64,000 bases of DNA, from contig JAGPYM010000007.1 of assembly GCA_020736575.1 (NCBI GenBank), positions 930,001 to 994,000 on the forward strand. Reading direction: 5' to 3'. This document shows, one piece after another, positions 24,487 through 34,632 of this stretch; position 1 is the first letter of the stretch, and each line of letters begins with the position of its first letter. The stretch is from Thelonectria olida (taxonomy: Eukaryota; Ascomycota; Sordariomycetes; Hypocreales; Nectriaceae). The notes under the pieces are model-generated. The model saw only the letters and a list, made by a program, of their open reading frames with translations. It had not been told where the DNA came from and made no database searches. The translations under genes were made by a program, and so were the position numbers.

Positions 24487-24506
24487 CTACGTACCTAGGT
24501 ACGTAG
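24487..24506. repeat. Perfect 20-bp palindrome
   Basis: CTACGTACCTAGGTACGTAG equals its own reverse complement. Its core TACCTAGGTA recurs in other intergenic parts of the window, so it may belong to a dispersed motif family rather than being a single-site operator. Confidence 0.9.
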
Positions 24507-26177
24507 CAATTATCACCACGTCTACAAATCCATACCTGCTCATATGAGGACGGAAGGAGCGTTGAGTTCTTCCAATCGCTGGTACTGTATACATCCCAGC
24601 AGGCGGTGGTGAGTGTACAATGCTTCAACAACATCTCATATCGCCTCACTCCACTACCGTCTCTCGAATCGAATCCTTCTCAGACAACATGTGTGTCAAC
24701 CACGAACAACACGATAACTAGCCAAGTGAGGCGACTTTCTCAACTGCCACGGCTGCTTCTCTCCGCTTTTGCCCACGCCTTGTCCGGAATTGTGCACGGA
24801 CAACGAGGCCAAGCCATAGAGCTGGTCACTGGCACAATTCACCAACATTGACTGACATCGAACCGCTTCAGGCAACTCGGAGTCGGAATCGGCCGTTGGC
24901 AGCCTCATCTTGGTTGTTTCTTGGTACTCAATCAGTCAGACGGAGAAGGAAGAGAACTGCTTCTGGACTGTTGCACACGCAACTCGCACAAGGCGCCTGC
25001 AGATGTGCATACACATCACATAGGTGGAAGTTTTCGTCAGCCGTCCACCTTGGATACATTCATCACTTTCAATATGCATTAACTACCCGTTACTCCCAGG
25101 TATTGCACTGGCTATCATTAATATGGGCGGCCTCCCTCAACGACTTCACCATCCCATGGATATGCTACGCAGATACCGAGCGGCGGAGGCTGGTCCAAGG
25201 TCCGGCCCGATCAGTCTTCTTTCCCGCAACCTATTTTACCCGCCCATTCACTTCTTTGAGTGCAAGATTACCAATCAGCAAATTCACGATTTGTTTGCGC
25301 CGTACCCGCGCCGACCCAAGGAAGAAGGCCACCCACACATATGCACACCCACTCATGACAGCGACAGCACATACGCACGCATCCAAACGAGGCAACCCCT
25401 CTCCAGGATCCGGGGGTAGTTGGACTGTGCGGTATTTCGTACAGTGTCGTTCTCTGTGAATGAAGAACCATGGAACAAATTGACAACATTCCCCCTGCAT
25501 CCAAGTCATGGTCCATTCTCAATCAGATTGTTAGGTTATTTCTGTCCATACAGTAACTGAGACAGCTCAAGCATACTGTACGAATACGTATAGCCGCTCA
25601 ACAACCTTATCCCGGAAGACGAGGTACAACCAAAGACCAAGAGTCTCGGCCGATCTGGCTGGCAGAGCTCCGATGCCTGCCAAACGAGTGGTGATCTTTG
25701 TTTCTCCCTCGAACGTCTGATCTATTTTTCAGGCATCCATTTCTCCGTACGGATCCTTGGTTACCGCTTCATTCGCCGCTGTGCACCCCACCTGCGAGGC
25801 TTGGTAGAGCTGTCAAGTCGGTGCACCGCAGCCTCGACTCTGGAGCCATCCATTCTTACCCGCCATTGCGTCTACCCAGTCACATATTCGTATGCGAATT
25901 CTGTTCCAGGATGTAAAAACGGTGTAAAAGTGTGAGTCCCACCCTTGCGAAGAGTGAACTTGTCCAACTTGGGCGAGGTGTCATCTCGCTCCGAGGACAT
26001 CAGTCCACAATGATGTCGCCAGTTCCCCTTCTGTCACCTATCACAACCACGTTCAGTGAGCATCAGAAATGCCCTATCTCATGAATGGGATTCATGTTGA
26101 GGCGTGTTTTCGCCCTCTGCCCCTTAATCATCGTCCAGCCCATGTCAGAAATCCCAAACTTTCGCTAAACCGCCGAG

Positions 26178-26393
26178 ATGAGCATCCCTTCTCATACTCC
26201 CAACCAGTTCCAGGAGGTGGGCAGCCGGCCGGCCGGCTATCGCATCGCGACCGAAACCCCCGGTTCAGCCGTTAACAGAGTAACTACAAATCCAGGGGTT
26301 CTGTTAGCTCGGGCCCATGATGGACCTCTTCGCATCAGAACACTCAGGGCCGAGCTTCCAGAATATGCCAGTCAACAAGGTCCCGCCCATTAG
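26178..26393 (+). CDS. Candidate small ORF, 71 residues, unknown
   Basis: An ATG-led frame reads MSIPSHTPNQFQEVGSRPAG and continues to a TAG without introns. Composition is protein-like (Arg, Thr, Pro, Glu mixed, GC-rich third positions in the first half), but it has no signal peptide, membrane segment or family motif I recognise. It stands alone in a gene-poor region, so it may be chance. Confidence 0.25.
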   Translation: MSIPSHTPNQFQEVGSRPAGYRIATETPGSAVNRVTTNPGVLLARAHDGPLRIRTLRAELPEYASQQGPAH

Positions 26394-26490
26394 TTCTTAG
26401 TGCTCTTCCGGTTAAACATGTGTGATGGGGAATACAGGAATGTGAGGGTCGATAATGCCATAAACTCCAGGTGATACGGAAAGCAGGGAA

Positions 26491-26775
26491 CTAAACGCAT
26501 CTGCGATTGTAAGACAGTCGTGCAAGATCGGGATTGGACGACCCTTCCAACTGCTTGTTTGGCCTCGGGTTCAGAGCCTCAACGCCCTCGGGCCTTGGAA
26601 AGACCTTGTGATGCAGTGGCACATGGAACCAAGGTTCTGCTAGTTCGCCTTTGTTGGTCCAACTGTCTGTCCCCTTCGTTCGAACTCCGGAGCTTCGCCA
26701 GCTATCAAGTTCCCCGGGGTTCCCTCCCGCCGTTGGCGCGGAAGCGGAAAGGCGAAGGATGGGCATGGATCCCAT
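26491..26775 (-). CDS. Candidate small ORF, 94 residues, unknown
   Basis: The frame from the ATG at 26775 (MGSMPILRLSASAPTAGG) stays open for 94 codons and ends in TAG. No domain, signal peptide or membrane helix is visible. Other frames overlap it on the opposite strand. Treat as a low-confidence candidate. Confidence 0.2.
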   Translation of the reverse strand: MGSMPILRLSASAPTAGGNPGELDSWRSSGVRTKGTDSWTNKGELAEPWFHVPLHHKVFPRPEGVEALNPRPNKQLEGSSNPDLARLSYNRRCV

Positions 26776-27180
26776 CCGTGGGATTGGAACCACCTATCCT
26801 TGTCCGAAGCCGGAAGTTGCGGTGATTTGCCAGCTACAAGCGGATAATCCAATACCCACATGCCACATTGCCTCGTTCTCCAATGTGAAAGCCATCTTTA
26901 GTGATCAGCCTCTATGACCAGGTGTAACTAGTTTCGTTGTCTTCGACGACTAGGAGGGCTTGCTCCATCAATGATCAACGAGGCCTGCATAACGCGAGAT
27001 GTCACACACAGACGAAGTGATCCATGCAACCTCCAGAAGAGATATGTTGGAGCTGTCAAGACTTTTGTTGGCTCTCGATTCAAATCAATTAGTTAACGTT
27101 GAGGATTAAGTAGGCCGTGACTCGGTGTCGACCGAGATGTAGATTCCCAGGCACTGGGGGAACTTGATTCGTACATAAAT

Positions 27181-27196
27181 ACATACATACATACAT
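27181..27196. repeat. ACAT microsatellite
   Basis: Four perfect ACAT units, flanked by GTACATAAAT and TGCCTAGG. Confidence 0.9.
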
Positions 27197-27960
27197 GCCT
27201 AGGTTAGCTAGCCCAGGCATAGTCTTTCCGCAGTTACTTGTCCTGATAATTTCTAGTGTCACCCAGTGCTCCAGCGTGAAGGACAATTCCACGGGCCGGT
27301 GTGAGATGATCTATGAAGAAGCCATTCGTACGGTTGTAGGAAAGAACATAAGTATTTAATAACGTTGGTAGTTCCTTTTCTATGGATGAGCAAGGGCCTG
27401 AAGATCGAGATCAGATTCAGAATCGGCACATTGGGGTTTTACGGGTTAGTGTGACGATGAGCGCCCGGATCACCTGGCACTAAGATGACGAAGGCAATAC
27501 AAATACTTGCATTTTCACGAGATCTTTGAGATGTAGGTAGTTATTTGTTGTGTGCGATGTGTGCAGGAAGGAAACAGGGTTGGTCTGTCTGAATAATGGA
27601 CTCGGGAGCAAGGCCCATAACTTTGTACTCAACAGACCGCTCAACTTGACAGTAATAGCAACATGTGACACACGCAATCTAGTTATCCGTTTGTGGCTAG
27701 GAACTATTCAGCACTAGCATGACTTGTCAATTAAGCATCCATCAACGAGAGCAAAGGGCCAATGGACGGCATTGAATTCAGGTCATCTCAACTGAAAGCT
27801 GGTGCCTGAAGGTTTCACGTGCCGAAACGCCGAACTACCTCAACAGGCGCCGGCTATCCACGTCATTGACCTGCCACCACGTCACGGTCTCATCCATTGG
27901 CAGGCAAGATTCTCAGACTGGTCAGAACAACAAGCAAAAAGAATAGAAGCGTGGCAGCAC

Positions 27961-27966
27961 AAAAAA
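27961..27966 (-). terminator. Pol III terminator of the tRNA gene
   Basis: Six T residues on the transcribed-sense strand (AAAAAA on +) lie 12 bases beyond the tRNA 3' end, as expected for RNA polymerase III termination. Confidence 0.75.
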
Positions 27967-27978
27967 TGAAGGACATTT

Positions 27979-28049
27979 GCTCATCCGGGGAATTGAACCC
28001 CGACCCCACGCTTGGAAGGCGTGGATCCTAACCATTAGACCAAATGAGC
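27979..28049 (-). tRNA. tRNA-Gly (anticodon UCC)
   Basis: The minus strand folds as a 71-nt intronless tRNA. The acceptor stem pairs GCTCATT with GATGAGC (one G-T wobble). The D arm contains the A-box-like TGGTCTAATGG, the anticodon arm is CACGC-CTTCCAA-GCGTG with anticodon TCC (reads GGA/GGG), and the T arm is GGGG-TTCAATT-CCCC. CCA is not encoded, as usual in eukaryotes. Confidence 0.95.
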
Positions 28050-28463
28050 TTGTAATGGTTCTTAGAAGTGGCGGAGAAGTTTGAGCTTATGTCGGCCGCA
28101 CTACCATAGAGGCCTGACGCCGCAAATGCCATTGAAGCTTGCACATTTCCAGACAGGAATTTAAGGCATCTACGAAACGGCTTGTGCGTCATCGTCGACC
28201 TGCACGCCACACCTGGTTCGCAACCGCCCAACACCTTCCTTCGTAATTCGTAATCCTTAATCCTAAATATCTCTCTTCCTCCTACAAATCTCTTGTTTCT
28301 TCCAGTTCTTGCCCAGACGTGCACATCTTTCGCTTTCCAACCACCCCGCAATTACAACCGCAACAGCTCACTTACATCTGATCTGTCTGATCAGCGCGCC
28401 CGGAGCATTCCACGCCTTGTTTACAATTCGTCACATAACAGCAACCGCCAGCAAACCGCCACA
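28050..28463 (+). promoter_or_regulatory. Promoter and leader of the PMP3-like gene
   Basis: A 414-bp gap between the tRNA and the next start codon, with C/T/A-rich leader sequence (repeated CAACAG/ACCGCC elements) directly before the ATG. No gene seen. Confidence 0.45.
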
Positions 28464-28961
28464 ATGGGTGTCGTCTCGGCTGTGTTCCTCGTCCTCATCA
28501 CCATTCTCTGTGCGTCACCATCCAGCATTTCATTTCCCCCCTTCCCGATCTAGCGACGTGCTGGCGCGGGGTACGTGATTCCCTTTTGCTAACCTTCTCC
28601 AGTCCCTCCCATCGGAGTCTGGGCTGTCGCAGGATGTGGCATGGGTAAGTTTGAGCATCCCTATTCCCCCCTCCCTTTCGAACCCTTGACGGAATTCTTT
28701 CTTCCGTGTGGTTGCGGTTGGAAGGAACTCTTTGGCTGACGCATGTGTGTGTGAGAAGACCTGTTCATCAACATCTGCCTGACGATCCTTGGATATCTCC
28801 CGGGCCACATCCACGCCTTCTACCTGGAGTTTGTGTACTATGACAGGCGCGAGCAGGCTCGCGAGGGCCGCTTTGCCACGGGCCCGGCGCCTGGCGTGTA
28901 CTCGGACAATGTGCAGTCAGGAGGACGGAGCTATGGCACCATTGCCCAGCCGACGGTGTAA
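28464..28961 (+). CDS. PMP3: PMP3/UPF0057 plasma-membrane proteolipid
   Basis: PMP3-type peptides are tiny two-helix membrane proteins that affect plasma-membrane potential and tolerance to salt. Exons 28464-28509, 28603-28644 and 28759-28961 encode 96 residues. Helix 1 is MGVVSAVFLVLITILFPPIG with the family PPIGVW motif, followed by AGCGMDLFINICLTILGYLP and GHIHAFYLEF. A 40-residue hydrophilic C-terminal extension (DRREQAREGRFATGPAPGVY) makes it longer than yeast Pmp3 (55 residues), as is common in filamentous fungi. The third exon starts after an AAG acceptor with a good CTGAC branch. The start context is CACAATGGG. Confidence 0.92.
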
Positions 28962-31900
28962 AGGAGATACACACATTCGAGAAGAGTAGATCACAGAGTC
29001 GCACTGGGCGCGAAGATACGGGGAAACCGGGGGTTTTGCCGACAAAGGACGTGAGAGGCTGAATGTGGAAATGTCGACATTATCACGTGTTGTTAGGCTC
29101 ATGTATCTCTAGCACACGATAATCATCGGGGTGGGCATGGAAACGTCTTGGGGGGTTGGGGGTTCAGTCGAAGCCAAGGGCCGTTTTAGTCGAATAATGG
29201 GTTGCCTTCTCCATCGGTTGTGCCTCGGTGATAAGAGGACTTCGCTTTACGAATAATAGTACCGATTGAGTTCGGTAAAGCTCGAGTCTGCAACCCGATC
29301 AGTAGATCTCTAGACGATCGTTGAATGAATCAGAGCCGGTGAAATGGATGTTCTCGGGCCCCTTCGTAGGCTGGCCTAGATCGCTACATGTAATTCCACA
29401 AGCCTGGGTTGGAATTGATGATCAGGCCTGCAAATTATCGTTCTCAAGCCGTCTCGGGTTCTTGGTCGAGAGCTCCAGAAGAAGAAGACAAACGTACAAG
29501 TACTACTGGAGGTCCGAAAATCTCAGGCAAGATATCTCGGGGCCGGAGAGGCATCTCCTTTGAGGAAATGACACGACTAGGTGTGTCAGTGTGCTCCAAC
29601 GCATTGCTGCAACGCCACGGACACAAAGCAAGACGAGGGCAAATAAAACGATGATAAGACCATTAATAGACGGACATATCGCATCAAACCAAGAGGGAAA
29701 CAGGAAGATGCCTGCAGAGGGTGGCCCGGGACTTGGGACTTGGGATAAGCGAACTAAAACGTGGCTGTCACTTGGAGGCGAACAATGTTCGGTTGACAGC
29801 GGCGTTGATGGAGGGGGGGTGGGCGTGCGCATGGGGGATGAACATGCAGGGCGATGCTGGACGTGCAGAAGACCGTGGCGGTTGAGGACAGCAATGGAAT
29901 GGTGAAGGAAGAAGGGGCAGGGAACTCAATCAAAGTCCAGCACGTTCAACAAATGGTCTGTTACGTGGGCGTGTTAATGCATGGCGGTGGTTACCGGCAT
30001 GCACTAAATAAGGTACTATGTATGTCTTAGACTTGGTGATGATGAGGGTGTAGTTATGAAGTCTGGATGATGCCCGTGATAGAGTCGGATTTATGCCAAT
30101 CATGTTCAACGAAAACGCCGATTGATCCAACCCCGCGCGGAGAGGGGAGGATGGGATGGCAGATTACAGGAGTGCTCGTCATGTGCATACCTCTCTACCT
30201 ATGTACATAGGCAGTCGTTCAAGGAGAAACGAGGTACCGGTTGAATGATGGAAGGGATGAGTTGTCACTTTTAAGCGTGTGTGCGTGCGTATTCGTACGT
30301 CGATGTTCAAAAAAAAATTTTGGCCGGCGTGTAGAAAAAAAACAAAAACGGTAGCTCGGTAAGATATCGCTTCGTTAGTCGAGCACTAGAGTGCGGGGGA
30401 TGTGCAGTGATGAAGTCGATAGGTACTCAGCCAAGCCAGCAATCTCTGTAAGGATCTTGCCCATCAGAGGCAAAAAAAAAAGGGCATGGAAGCTGTGATT
30501 TGAACCACATCACACCGAGACGGTCACACAAAGTTCCATTTTATTTCCCGTGGTCTTGCCTTCCCTTCTTCAACGGATCTGACCTGTAGGGTAATCGATG
30601 CGCCAAATTGGGGGGGGGGCCTGCTCGGCTGGGGTGCCAACGTGGTGGGCGGGGCCGTCTAACGAAGCGTAGCCAATCATATGGAAACGCGGGGACCGGG
30701 ACAGCTGGGCGTCACCCTCTGGATGGAAGCCACGACAGTCGTGCATCTCGCATGCGTCCTTGTCTCTTTTCTTTGCATTTTGATTGAAGCAATTAGACAT
30801 TGTGATTATCACTGATTTTCAACCGACGGCAGATACGGAGGGAGGGTGTATGGCTGAGGAAGAAGAAAAGAAAGGCGAATGGGCGAGAAAGAAAAGAGAA
30901 AGGACAGCGAAGCATATGTGAGAGGAAGCGAATCAAGTTTCCTCTTCTCCCATCACTTTTTTAATTGAAGCTGCCCTGTCCCGTCCGTCCTTTTTATTTT
31001 ATTTTTTGTGTCTCATCTGCGGCCGCCATCAAACCACCCCGGAAAAAAACGACTCCACCCGCCGCCTCCTTCCTCGGCCTCGACCACAAGCGGACGGCCG
31101 TCGACCATCGTCAATCGTCCATCGTCTGAAGCTACCTTCCCTTGCTTCTCTCTCCGCTTCCTCCCCTGTTCACCTTCTGCATTCTCGCAAACAGGCAAGC
31201 GCGCTGTACTTCGTACATTATTCGTATACCTTACCTGGGCAATTGTCTGCGTCGAGACACGCACGGTACCTGCCCCCGGACGCAGAGCTTAGGTCAGGTG
31301 TACTTGCTGCTTGCAGACACCCTCACCTTGGGAAGGTGTATCTCCCTATCTCCTTCTCCCACCGTATTTTTGCATCAGTGCATCCTGCATCTCGACGCAT
31401 CTCGTCGTCTCCACCCTTCGCGTCGTGGCATCGCATCGCATCGCCTCGCATTACAGACGAGACAACAAAGAAACTTGACAACAACATCGACCTCTACTGC
31501 CGGTACTGGCACTGATACTGGCACTGGTACTGGTACTAGTCTGTACACCACCTCACCTCACCTTGCAGTCCCCTACACCTGCAGTGCAGTACCAAACAAA
31601 CCTCGACCCGGCTGCTGGCCAGCCATGTCCTGACTGGGCCATCTTCCGCTCTCGTCCCTCGTCCTTCTATCCACTCCCCTCGTCCTCGACAACCGCCGCC
31701 GTCCTGGGAGCTTCCACTTTCGCTTCAAGCTCTCCCTCTCTCCCCTTGCCGCCCACCACTCAGTCGACGACATCCTATCCTGCTGCATCTCCCCCTACAG
31801 CTCCGCCCCCGTTTGTCAACCACAAACCACGAACTGCCACTACTGCCAGATCATCGACACCTTGCGCACGCCCTTGTCCTTAAACGACGACGCCTTTGAC

Positions 31901-32012
31901 GTGTATACCGTCCCGCAGCTTGACCTCAATGCTCCACTGAGCTACTACAGCTAGCTGCTACTCGTACTTCTATATATACTCCTTCGCCAGTTCCATCCTG
32001 GACACCTCCGCC
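28962..32012. other. 3-kb intergenic region and long pyrimidine-rich leader
   Basis: No gene is supported between 28962 and about 31000; runs such as G10 at 30610-30619 and A11 near 30473 are simple repeats. From about 30960 to 32012 the + strand is strongly C/T-rich with short upstream ORFs (for example ATG TCC TGA near 31625) and an imperfect GGTACT/GGCACT hexamer array at 31501-31538. This looks like a long promoter and 5'UTR for the gene starting at 32013. Confidence 0.5.
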
Positions 32013-33523
32013 ATGATGCCCTCAGCTTCTCACTCTTCCTCCCAGCCTCCTCAACCTCCCACCTCATATCTCCGCCCTCATCCACCTCCTTCCGCTGCTG
32101 CCTCTGCGTCTACAGTTCCCGGGCCCTCAAAGCCTCGTCGACATTCGCTTCCCTTCTCCTTCCCCCCCTCTTCCAGTCAAACGCCTCCTCGACTAGCCTT
32201 GCTGCCTCAAACGCGGAGGGCAAGCCCATCCCTGTCGACGATTCTACGGCACAGCATCGTACTTCAGCCCTACGCGAGTTCAACCACAACTTTCCTAGCC
32301 GCCATCGATACGCCAAGTCCACCGGTGCTCAGAGCAGCACATACTCTCAACCTGTCATCGTCCGCAGCTACTATTCTCCCCTGCCGAGCCGCCCTACAGG
32401 TTCTGACCAAGGTGTCGTTATTGTCAGTCGTGGAGGGTCTCGCGCCATATCGGATACCGGAGGACCAGCTGCAGCCCTTGTGAGGCGCGTGCTTCCATTC
32501 ACCACCGGCCTTACGCCCACTAGGAATGGGGTACTGGGAGCCATGGCCCGTACCCGCAACAAGAAACGGCTCGATGGACCGGAAGAGGCGAAACTCCCGC
32601 CAATTGACGCCTTCCGCTTCAAGAGTTTCATGGCTCACATAGAAGACGAAGGTTCTAATGATATCAATGCTGACCTGGATCGTATCGCCGAGATCTGTGC
32701 CAAGTCTCGGTACTCCCTGAGCAACCAATATGAAGTTCATTACGCTCCCCACGGATCTGGTACATCTTTCATGGCTTCTGGAGACCAGGCCCAGGACTCC
32801 CAGGGACCCACGCTCCAAGCCATCTCGTCTGATGATGAGAGGAACATCAAGCGCCGGGGGCGAAGGCCGATTGGAGTCAGGAGAAACAGCCGTGCCATGG
32901 GAACTCTCGAAACCATCATGTCCTCCAGTCGCTCCTCAGATGAGGACAGGTCTAAGAAGAAGTCCGCTGCTGACATTGCCGAGGAAGTCCGTGGCCGGGC
33001 AGCCAAAAAGGGGTCCAGACATGGATCATCTAAGTCCTCCCAAAGTGACCCAGAGGAGAACCAGACCATCGAGGAAGATTCACCACCTAGGTTTCCACGA
33101 ACTCGGAGATCCGGCTCCCTTGCCCTTATTGATGGCACTCGGATGAGCCTCATCCTGACTGACACCAATGCTCCACAAAACATCGGCCTCCTGAGTGAGC
33201 CAGCTCAGCCTCAGACATCGAGCAGTCAGCTTGAAATCCGCACTGGCTATGAACAGCTGCACAAGGAGCGCAGGACCAAGCGCACAAAGACCAAAGTGGC
33301 GACCTCCGAGGGCTCTACTCAACCTCTTGTTCATGGATCCATCTCCCCCGTGGATCCTCCATACCACAGGAACAGCATCATGTCCACCCTGAGCGATTGG
33401 ATGCATTGGCGCGCGGCAGATTCGTCGCCTATGCCCCAAGGTCGTGCCGAGGGAAGCTTGCGAGAGCTCCTTCGATCGACCGATGTGAAAGGGAAGGGAA
33501 TTGAGACTGCAGCCTACCCCTAA
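32013..33523 (+). CDS. Conserved ascomycete protein of unknown function; frame switch near 32115-32177
   Basis: Function unknown. The ATG ATG at 32013 (CCGCCATGATG) opens a Pro/Ser-rich frame. The coding-looking remainder lies in the frame one base off, with STYSQPVIVRSYYSPLPSRP, LPPIDAFRFKSFMAHIED, DINADLDRIAEICAKSRYSL and SNQYEVHYAPHGSG, followed by a basic, Ser-rich disordered tail. The acidic-aromatic core looks conserved; the rest is low complexity. The frames can be joined by a 62-nt intron (32115-32176, excellent acceptor CCCCCCCTCTTCCAG but weak donor GTTCCC), giving 482 residues, or by one extra C in the C7 run at 32162-32168. No catalytic motif or membrane segment is seen. Confidence 0.75.
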
Positions 33524-34632
33524 TTCCCAAATCTACACGAGAGGAACACAGCACTCTCACAAAAGGCACCTATATCAACAATGATTACCACATAATCTAC
33601 CTATGCATGGCACAGCTTCAGCCACGGTTACATGTCTAGTACAATCGTGACCACGCTTGGCCGTGGTCCTGTGCTGGTATTACAGCTGTATCATGCATTG
33701 GTAGGTTAAAGGCATACGGCATTCACGAATTTTAACAATCCTCGTCTTGCTGTTGCCTTGATCCCCCACCAAAATGAATGACTGGTTACGAATTTGACGA
33801 CAATTTATGAACGTATGACGTGAACAAATATGAATAAGAGATAGGGCGAGGAAGGCGGAAAAGACAAAATGGCCAGGTATCAGATCGTATACAGGATGAA
33901 TTCCTTCTGGGAAGGCAGGCTTCCAGGGTCCAGGCGATATCGGGGAACCGGAAAATGAGCTGTATATTAGTGGCAATTTGGGAAGATGTTTAAGGAAGAT
34001 CATGTCAGGGGATATGAGAAAGGCGCAGCAACTACTTGACTTCAGATTGTGACAAGGATGCGTAATAATTGAATGACGTTGTTAGATGACTATGAAGCTG
34101 AAGTGAAGCTCAAAGTGAAGCTTTCTTGTAATGGCGTCAATATTAACTACCCTTTCCCCGGCGCAGGATGACTCTTGCTCTTCATCACACATGTCCTGCC
34201 ACAAATAGGTATAATACAATTAATAACCCAAAGAAGGCAAGCAAACCGTCCTACCCATCGCATCCCATTCACAGCCGCAAGAAGCAAATTCCCATGTGTT
34301 CTCCGTGAACACAAGAGTCAAAAACAAAGCCCCCTTAGAATAATAGATGCCAGCCAAAACCACGACCAACGGCAAACCTCTCCGATTTTTTCGTTCGCTC
34401 GGAGCCAAGGGGTGCCCCAAAAAAAACCGAGCACCAGGACCGGAATCACATGACAAATACGGTCGTTAGGAGAAGAGCGATTTAACAATGAACCGATAGA
34501 CCAGAGGCAAAAATGACCGAAGACCCGACTGTACTCCCCGAGGCATAAAGGATAGAGCTTGATATGGTCGCAATGAGAGATATATGGTGGATGAAATAAA
34601 CAACAAATGTCGAGGTGTCGTCAGGGGTTGGT
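33524..34632. other. Convergent intergenic region upstream of the CTK1 stop
   Basis: About 1.1 kb between two gene 3' ends, moderately AT-rich, with TGAAGC/GTGAAGCT short direct repeats at about 34092-34122. No gene seen. Confidence 0.5.

Larger units (their letters stand above)
22677..27960. other. Gene-poor 5.3-kb region
   Basis: No recognisable gene or transposon lies here. Visible elements include GAGGT direct repeats at 22876-22905 (just upstream of the RNA-binding gene), a perfect 20-bp palindrome at 24487-24506, an ACAT microsatellite at 27181-27196, and two weak small-ORF candidates at 26178-26393 and 26491-26775, listed separately. Translations of the other open frames have no family signature. 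Confidence 0.5.

Noticed and set aside
30480..30530. TGATTTGAACC resembling a tRNA T arm
   Set aside because: No acceptor, D or anticodon arm can be folded around it.
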